Assembly: GCA_023053575.1 (NCBI GenBank)
Contig: JAKZAP010000005.1
Coordinates: 7,130,001-7,194,000, forward strand
Length of the DNA: 64,000 nucleotides
Source: Branchinecta lynchi
Lineage: Eukaryota; Arthropoda; Branchiopoda; Anostraca; Branchinectidae
Direction of reading: 5' to 3'
In this document: one piece after another, positions 20,801 through 29,800 of the stretch
Layout: the number at the start of each line of letters is the position of its first letter
Position numbering within the stretch: the first letter of the stretch is position 1
Notes under the pieces: model-generated
The model's database searches: none
What the model saw: only the letters and a program-made list of their open reading frames with translations
Told to the model about the DNA's origin: nothing
Made by a program: the position numbers and the translations under genes

Positions 20801-23800
20801 TTTAGTTGATGAAAAGGGTCAGTGTAGTTCAAGTCAAGATGCCGAAGATGCTTATGATGTTTGCAGACGACTTTCCATTCCATTCCATGAAGTGTCTTTC
20901 GTAAAGGACTACTGGAATGAAGTATTCCTGTGAGTTTCCCATGCAGTGTACATTACAGTTAAGTTTATATATAGTTTCTGAGTATTCAAATATGAAAATT
21001 ATTGTCTCGCCAGACAAATAGTTCGCCCAAAATGTCGAGCTGTTGAGCTCGATATAAGATGGCATCCGTGCAAAATGTCACTGGACGATGGCATCCGTGC
21101 GACAACGTGCCGCCGAATAGAGCTCGAGGATCGTCTTTGAACGAGAGACACACATCCAGCTGGATAATGACATCACCGGTCGAGCTTTTAATGCGAAAAT
21201 GGCCGTTGAGCTCGACGGCGTCGACGCGAAAGCACCCATGATGACAGGACGGAACAGCCAACGGAGCTGTTCACGCTAAAATATTCACCAAGAGGTCTCG
21301 AGGAGCTTCGTTGAACGAGAGACACCCATCAACTGGATTGTGACGTCATCCGTCGAATTTTTTACGCGGAAATGGCTACTGAGCAGGATGGCATCCACTT
21401 GAAACGCCCTTCATGATGATGGGACGTAAAATCCAACGGAGCCATCCACCATCCATTCTTAGTAAGATCGCGTCTTTGCCGGCGGTTGATGGCGCTTGTT
21501 ACTGAAAAATAACAAATAGTTTGGGTTCTCTGCTGTGCTTTTAAAAAGCTGCAGCCCTAAATCTTGTCTTTTTCCAGCCAGCTTGTCAAAGAGTACGAGA
21601 ACGGTTGGACGCCAAACCCAGATATCCTGTGCAACAAGAATATCAAATTTAACGCCTTTTTCAAACACTGCCAAGAGAAAATCGGTTTCGATGCGATTGC
21701 TACAGGTCACTATGCAAAGACGTCGTTCGGCGAATTTCTGGAAACGTTCGATGCCTCTAAAGGTATTTTTAATTTCTGTAAATCTTGCTGCCAGCACCCC
21801 CCCCCCTTCCCGACCTGTTTTTCCGCCTCATATGTAAGTTACGAAGCATCACTATGCGTTACCAGGGACAGTTAACCACGTGTCAGTGTGACCAAGAACC
21901 CATGAGTCTCTCTAAGAAAAGGTTCTTTCTTTGAATAACGAGCGGGTTCCACCCTACTTACCTTAGTTACTACGCATGAGGTCGCGAATTCTGGCTTTTT
22001 GCCGCCAAGGCTGGAACGATTTTTCTATTTTCCAGCAGAATATCATGCCACGGGCAAATTCGACATTACATTACATTACAGAGATGCGTAGTTACCACGC
22101 TTACTACGCTCCCAAGCATATATGGTAAGCAAGTAGTTACTATTAGTTACTATTTCGAGAAGGTTGGAACGGTCAGCGTAGTAACTTTTTACGAGTTTGG
22201 AACGAAAATAGTAACTAATAGGCTGGTTACTATTGTTAGTAGGGTGGAACACGCTCAACTAGACGGGGAACATTAACTCACTACAAATACTATCACAAAA
22301 CACTAGGCTACACATGTAATCGTCTCTGACACCCAACATTGGTTACTGAATAACGGTAATTTTGCCACTACTAAACTACTTAATAGACATAATAGACAAC
22401 AGAAGGATGCACTTCGGATGGTGTCTGTCGTATTTGAAAATGTTATGCATAACAAACGTTGCCATCAGGAAGAGCCGAAAAATCGCCAAAAAGCATCTGT
22501 CGAATTTTCCGACATCATGGCGACAAACAGAAAAGCCAGTAGATGCTTTTTTGGCTGTTTTCGGCTCTTCCTGGCAGTGCTTGTTCTGCATAACATTTCA
22601 CGTGTAACGTTTTCCAACACAATAGATAAAATCCCAAGTGTTGTCAGTTACGCACTGTCTGTTGAAACTGCGAATCCTTCTGTTGTCTGTTATGAAACTT
22701 CTGAAAGTGTAGGCCAAGGCCGTATCCAGGGGGGGGGGGGTAGGGGGTTAAAAACGCCCCCGAAACACACAAAAATAGTCATTTTTATAGGCTTTTCCCT
22801 CTGATCTATGTCTTTTTTGTACTTTTTTGTCCCATCCGCAGCACCCCCCCCCCCCCCCCGAAAAAAATTCCTGGATATGGGCCTGATGTAGGCTACTCAC
22901 TCTCAGGCGCTCTCTTCCCTTATTGGTTATCATGCCCCAACGCTAAAGCATTGTCTCATAAAACGAGGAATAATTGTAGGAAAACGGATGAGCTCTGATA
23001 TGTTTGCACAGCCTCTCGTTTTAGTCCTTTTTTCGTCTAGTCGAATGTGAAGATCGTTGCTTCCGTATTTATACCGTTATTATTGCAGGTGTGCGATTAC
23101 TGCGGTCTTTTGACCAGCATAAAGATCAGACATTCTTCCTCTCCCAAGTTTCCCAGGAAAGTCTCCAAAAGACAATGTTTCCAGTCGGTGGGATGACCAA
23201 AAATATTGTGAGGGAGATTGTCAAATCTGCCGGGTTAGAAAAGGTCGCAAGAAAGAAGGAGAGCACCGGAATATGCTTTGTCGGAAAGCGGAACTTCCAA
23301 GATTTCATATCAGATGTAAGGTTTTCTCCTAAATTAGAAAATAAAAGGCTTAGCAGAGGGGAGTGTCCTCGTTGCAAAGAAGGCGAGCAGCGGATTTGTT
23401 TTGTCATAAAGTAACACTTCTAAGATTTGAAGCAAAGATGAATTGTGACTTACAGCTAGGCAAAACTCTTTGTATCTTCGCAGAGACGAGCGTTCTTCCC
23501 TGGCTCTGAGTGGAAACGTGCTGGGCCAAGAAAACGTTCAACTTACGATGTTGTGCGGTGGTTTAGTGTAGACAGAGCAAAATACACACTAGGGAGTACC
23601 GCCAAGACTTAACAAAATTGACACACACTCGAAAAGCATGGACACTAGCACCACTAGTGATAGAACATCGCTACGGAAACTCGATAAGTCTATCACCAAA
23701 GACGGCTCCGATAGCTTCATCTTCTGAACACGGCAAAAAATAGCCTCCATTGTTTCCTTGGCATGTGCGAATCATGCCTTTGCTTTACTGGAAATTTCTG

Positions 23801-26800
23801 AACCCGAAACTTCGTCTCGCTTTAAATGCCGCAAGCGTAGTGGGTGGCGCGATGAGTATTGCCCGTTTGCAAAGCACGGAGAGCGCAGGTATTGGCGCTA
23901 CTCCCTAGTGTTATTTTGCTCTGGCGTAGACTAACAGACAATTTAGTTTTACTGATGCTAGTGCAGATTTGATATGGAATGTGCGTTTAGTCGAACTGCG
24001 TGGCTAAAAAAAATTACGCACAGGCTGTTTTGACCCGTAAGAAATATAGTACTAACCTGTACTCTTGCAGTGGCTCTTTCCATTCTCGCTTTGGGTTTCA
24101 CACCTCAAATACGGTCTATCCTAACGACTCTTTAGTCTCCTGTTGCACGCCGAAAATTGTGAAAGTCCGTTTCGGATTTTCATCTTGTTTTCGTTTTCAG
24201 GAATTAGCGTGTTGAACTCGAATCCTAACACGTTGCGTCGTCACCCGTTTCCAATGCCCGGTTTCAACGCCCGTGTTTTGCATAATAGAACCCGGCACAG
24301 GAGTTGATACTATACCGAGCCCGTTTGTGTTTAGATTCGGTGTCGAACTCGAAAGAAACATGGGAGCTAAAAAAGCTTGAAGCCAAAGAGCACGGAACCC
24401 GTGTTAGGATGCGCTCCGTAAAAACGACTTGTGACGAACACGGGTTGAGAATCGCGAGCCTGAAAACGCAACTTTATTCTTAGTGAAGCGAACGCAATCT
24501 GAATTTGGAAAGTGGGGTTAAGTAGAGTCTGTTATTTCAGTCGTCAATAGGTGAGGGGTTATCAAGGCGCTAAACTACGAAATCGGATGGTTTGGGCCGC
24601 CTCGTTAAGGCGAGGACCAGTGGTAAACGGGTGACCGAACCAGGGTGGAAGTTCTGTAAGACGAGCCGAAGACTACCCAGCGGCGAAAAGGTTACCAAGA
24701 GAAATCTAAGCTAAAGCACGGAAAGCATCGGATGGTATGCCCCCAACTAATAATAATAATGTACTGTCTTTCCTTAATAGCTTGTATTATACATGCTAGC
24801 ACTGGATCGTCATTCACGCAGATAACACATGACAATTACATAAGTAGACATTTCATCTATAGGTACAACTTAAAAATATAATTTGACTTAACTAGAATTA
24901 AAATATTGGGTAAAATAAGGTACGGACCGCACTCCCGGCCGAGAGCAACGAACCAGATGATCGGCGCCTTCTCCACGCGGGTTTTTAATGGTGGGCATGC
25001 TGAATTGGACTTTCTGTTGTTTCTCAAGTTAGGTGAAAATACTTAAAGGATTCCTCGCACTATTATTCGTCAACTTACATTATTTTAATATAGTTGAATA
25101 CTTTAAAACTAGGCTCTGCTTTCAACAAATAACCCACGCTTTTGGCTGTGTTAAGCCTTTTCAGAGACGCACAATTTACATAACCGTTTTTTCTGATGGA
25201 AAAACTTCTCGCAGACAACCGTCGACAGCATTATACTCATCGAAGATAGCAAAACACGGCAAGGGATAAAATCAGCGTGGTTTTATTAGAGGGGTTAGAA
25301 TGTACCGTACGAAATTGGGCTCTCCGGGTTTTTGAAATATATAGACTGATTAAGGAAGTAGGTTACGTTAGTATTATAGGTAAGACAGGTCCTTTAAGGT
25401 CCAAAGATTCTTACCTCTACTGTGTGACCGAGATGTAACGTGTTATTTCTTGTAGTACATACCGCCAAATCCTGGTCCATTTGTTAATGTTGAAACTGGT
25501 GACATCATGGGAGAACATCAAGGGATTCACATGTGGACGATAGGACAGTGCTGTAACATAGGGGGAGAGAAAGTGAAACATTTTGTGGCAGGGAAAGATC
25601 CAGCGACCAGGACAGTCCTTGCGGTAAGTTCTGTTAACTTTGGCTACTTATCCGTACTCGTAAACTCGTCCATCTTCTTTTCAGGCGCACTAACCTACGT
25701 AATGCTGCGAACAGACGAGCAGGGTCGGGCAGTCCCGGACTGGAGTTCCGGCGAGGATTTTCGACACCATCGTCAGTTCTATGCGGGAATCTTTACGATA
25801 AAATTGCATAAAATCAGGCCAGGAAATCCCGACCGTGCATTCGCAACATAAATCGTAGGGTCTCAAAATTGTGTTTCACAAAACTGAAAAAAATTTACCG
25901 GCCCTTAATGATTAGTCATTTTATCCTTTTTTCACCGAAGGCGTCTGTCCTAAAATCTGTAGCGTAAGTAATGGAGCTAGATAATGTCATTGATGGTCGT
26001 GAGGATGCAGTCTAACCATCGGGCTTTTTTTTTTATAATTTTATACTCAGGTTGAACGAATCTCAACTTTTCGGTACTGAATCCATAATGGTGCCGCAAA
26101 TCTTGGCAAGAATTCCAGCGCATAAATGCCCGACCCTGCCGCAGCATGTAAGGAGCACGGGCGGATAAATCTCTAGAATCTAGGTAGTATTTCGGACACA
26201 AAAACGAGCCATCTAGTGATCGACGCTGAAAAAAATCAGGACTACTTTCCGAATCCGCTAGGGGAAGGAGTCTGTTGAGGTTGTGACTCGGGTCAATTCA
26301 GCTGTCAACTCAACGGAGCTGGTTAGTGTAGCAAGTAAATTCTAACACTGCCTACGCTGGATTGTTACCAACAAATAGTGGATTATTCCAGTTTATTAAA
26401 TCTAATTCAAACAAATGATTGACACTTCTCTCTGTGCGCATCCCCAGCATACTGACAGTCAAAACAGTATTCATTCCACTCAAAGTCATCGCACACCTCG
26501 GGGGCAAACGATGTAATATACTTGACTACACCTAGTCAACTTGGGCTAAGATATAAACGTAGTATAGCATCCGCTACACTGCCATGGCATTGGCCTTTTC
26601 CGATGGTTTCGAACAGTTTGTCGATGTCATTTGGCTCCTATGGAAGTTGAAAGTCTACTTTTTACTCACTTCTTTTTTTAGGTTTAGGTGTTTCCATGCT
26701 CCGCTGTTATGCAGTTAGGAGTAGGTAGAATGATTAATTGAATAAGAAAATAGGGTAGGTTGGGTGAATTGCATTTCACGATTTTCCAAACAACTGATAT

Positions 26801-29800
26801 TAATAATAATATAGTAATAATGATATATTTGCAAATTGAATGGCAGGCCGTTAAGCCTCTACAACAGCTTTTATTCAAACCACCCTTTAGTAAATTAAAG
26901 AACCATAGCTTTAGAGATCGACACAGTTCGTAAACCTGGAGTAGCCTAGTTTTGAAGCCTAGAATCCTCCCCTTAGGAAGCGAAGGTGACAAGCTGATAA
27001 GCATAACCGTGCACGATCAAAATTGATCAGTCCATTCAATCAGTTACCAATATGTTTGTTCGTGTATGGAGTCGAGGGATATAGGCTTATTAAAAGTTGT
27101 GGGCAATTAAAGTTTAACCGAATAGGACTAAGTTCAGACAGTCTAATTTCACATCAGTTATTCACCTAAATATAAGGCTTTAAAACCTGATGAAAATGCT
27201 TTACTTTGTTCGATGGACTTATTCTTTCGGATTGCGGTACCTCTATGTGCTTGTCCCTTTATACTTGAAATGCTTTGCAACTACAAAGGTAAGCCATTAG
27301 CGAAAAAATCAGTTCAATGGCAGATTCCTTGCAGGACATGTCTTAACATTATTTTCCTACTTTCTTCAGCCGTGACTTCTCCGATCGTAGCGTAAGAAAT
27401 GCAGGCGTTTGTTTGAGGTTAGAATTCGTCACATCTGTGTGAATTTTGCGTTGTCTCGCAAGCAGCAAACACGTACTACAAGAGCCCAGGGTAAAAAAGA
27501 AACAAAACAAAATCCCTTAGCTGAGTAAAAAAATTCACTGTAGAGTCTATTCAATTATAATATGTAAAAGTAATCTGCCTTTTTGGGATCCCAAAACGTA
27601 AGTGGAGGGATACCTATGACATCGCAAAAGTTGTCCGTCTGTCCGTCCGTCCGTCTGTAAGCACGATAACTCTCGAAGGGAACGAGATATTTTGATGAAA
27701 CTTGGTGTGAGGGTTCGTTGGGTCGTCGGACCAGTCAAGTTCGTAGATCGGCTTTGTAGCTCTACGTTTAGGGGTGGGGGAGGGGATTCAAATTAAGGGA
27801 TTATGGGGTAAGAAGACATGCTGAACACGATGGTCAAAACTATTTTGTCATCGGACAAGTATTTCGCCCGGAATCCGGCCAAAACCGGAAAGTTTGTTGA
27901 AAGTAAAAGTTTTATTTGAAGTTGATTAGATATTCGATTTAGAGGTAGGAAGACATGCTGAAGACGATGGTGAAAATTATTTTCTCGACGGACAAGTATT
28001 TCACCCGGAATCCGTCCCAAACCGGAAAGTTTGTTGAAAGTAAAAGTTTTATTTGAAGTTGATTAGATGTTTGATTTAGAGGTAGGAAGACATGCTGAAG
28101 ACGATGGTGAAAACTATTTTCTCGACCGACAAGTATTTCGACCGGAATCCGGCCCAAACCGGAAAGTTTGTCAAAATTAAAAGTTTTATTTGGAGTTGAT
28201 TAGATGTTCGATTTAGGGCAAGAAGACATGCTGAACACTTATGTGAAAACAATTTTCTACCCGGACATGTAGTTCGTCCGGAATCCGGCCAAAACCGGAA
28301 ATCTGTTGGAAGTCAAAGTTTTATTTCTAGTTGATTAGACAAGCGATTTAGGGGTAAGAACAGATGCTGAGTCCCTGTATGACAATCATATTTTACCCGG
28401 ACATATAGTTCGACCGGAATCCGGCTGGAATCGGAAAATTTGTTATAAGCTAAATTTCTATTTGAAGTTGATTAGATGTTCATTACTGGGGAAAGAAGAT
28501 ACCCTGATTTCGGCCGGTACCGGGAAATTGGCAGAAGTGGCAGGAAGTTTTCGTCAAAACAGATATGACTTATAGGGGTAAACACACATGCTGAATCCAA
28601 ATCTGAACTTGGTTTTCTCAGGTGATTAGCTATTTGGCCTTAATTCTGTTTCTGAATTTGAATTGTAAAAATGTTCAAGGAGTCTGGCGAAGACTGGATC
28701 TGGCTAATACAAGATCCAGTTGTCTGGATCAGATATTTAATTTTTGGGATCCCCTCGAAACCTTTGGTCTTGTTACTTTAAGGATTTTCCCTAGACGCGC
28801 GAGTCAAATGTAAATGCATGAAGGCGGCTCGCTGCCCGCTCGCCTCTATATATACTTTTCATAAAAATATATTCCATTTTATCAACGATGTATGTGTGTG
28901 TGTGTGGGGGGGGGGGGGGGGGCTGGTCGCGGTTTCTCGCCAGGGGGCTTAGTCCCTGGGAATTTTTCCCATGAAAAATTCTTTGGCTGCGTAGTTGTAT
29001 GGTAGGTGTACGAGAATGTTGCATGTATTAATATGTAGTTGTACGGAATACTTTGATTTAACATGCTTCCGACTGGGGTAATCTTAAGTAGTAGTATCCG
29101 ACGGCGTCCAATCTTGATGTAGTAGCATCAAGTTTGCTATTAGTAGCATGCAGTGGCAACAGTTACTACTGCAAGCTACATTTTCGTACAACTCGATACG
29201 ACTAATTCTCGAAAAATTTCTATCGGGTTTGTCAGGTGGCTTGGTCCCTGGGTTCTAACCCTACAAATAAATGATCCATAGGAAAACATGCTGTAGCCTA
29301 CTGCTTTAAATTTTACATAGATTGAACAACGAAACAAAACTTTCTCTTGAACCTGAAAAACAGGTGACAAATAAACTACTCAGTGTGTTCTGTTAGACCT
29401 GCTTCTTTCCTTCTCTTTTTTTTTCTTGGTAAATTATCCCTTCTGTGTATACAGTTGTGCACAGTAAATGTATGCTTCTTTGAACGTTAGTTAAATTTGA
29501 ACAGTGAAGTTTGGGACTAAATGGTTAAATGAAGACCGAAAGCACCCTTTCAGATCTTCTTGTGATCCCTTAATTAGCTACTTTGGCCAGTGTCGTCTAT
29601 ACCCTTGGGTCGGTGCTGGGGGGCCAGGGGAAACGAGGGGCCAGGCTGCTGGTGTAAATTGTTGTGAAATGAGGCAGCCGTTGCTAGCCGTATTACCTTG
29701 TTCATTACGTTCCAGGTGTGGCCAGCTACGTTGGCCCGATGCAAAATTTATCCCGAATGGTACTCTGAAGTAGTACGAAAAAGTAGCATGCAGTTAACTG

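Noticed and set aside
24545..24740. G-rich stretch considered as rRNA or tRNA
   Set aside because: No recognisable cloverleaf, pol III boxes or conserved rRNA segment.
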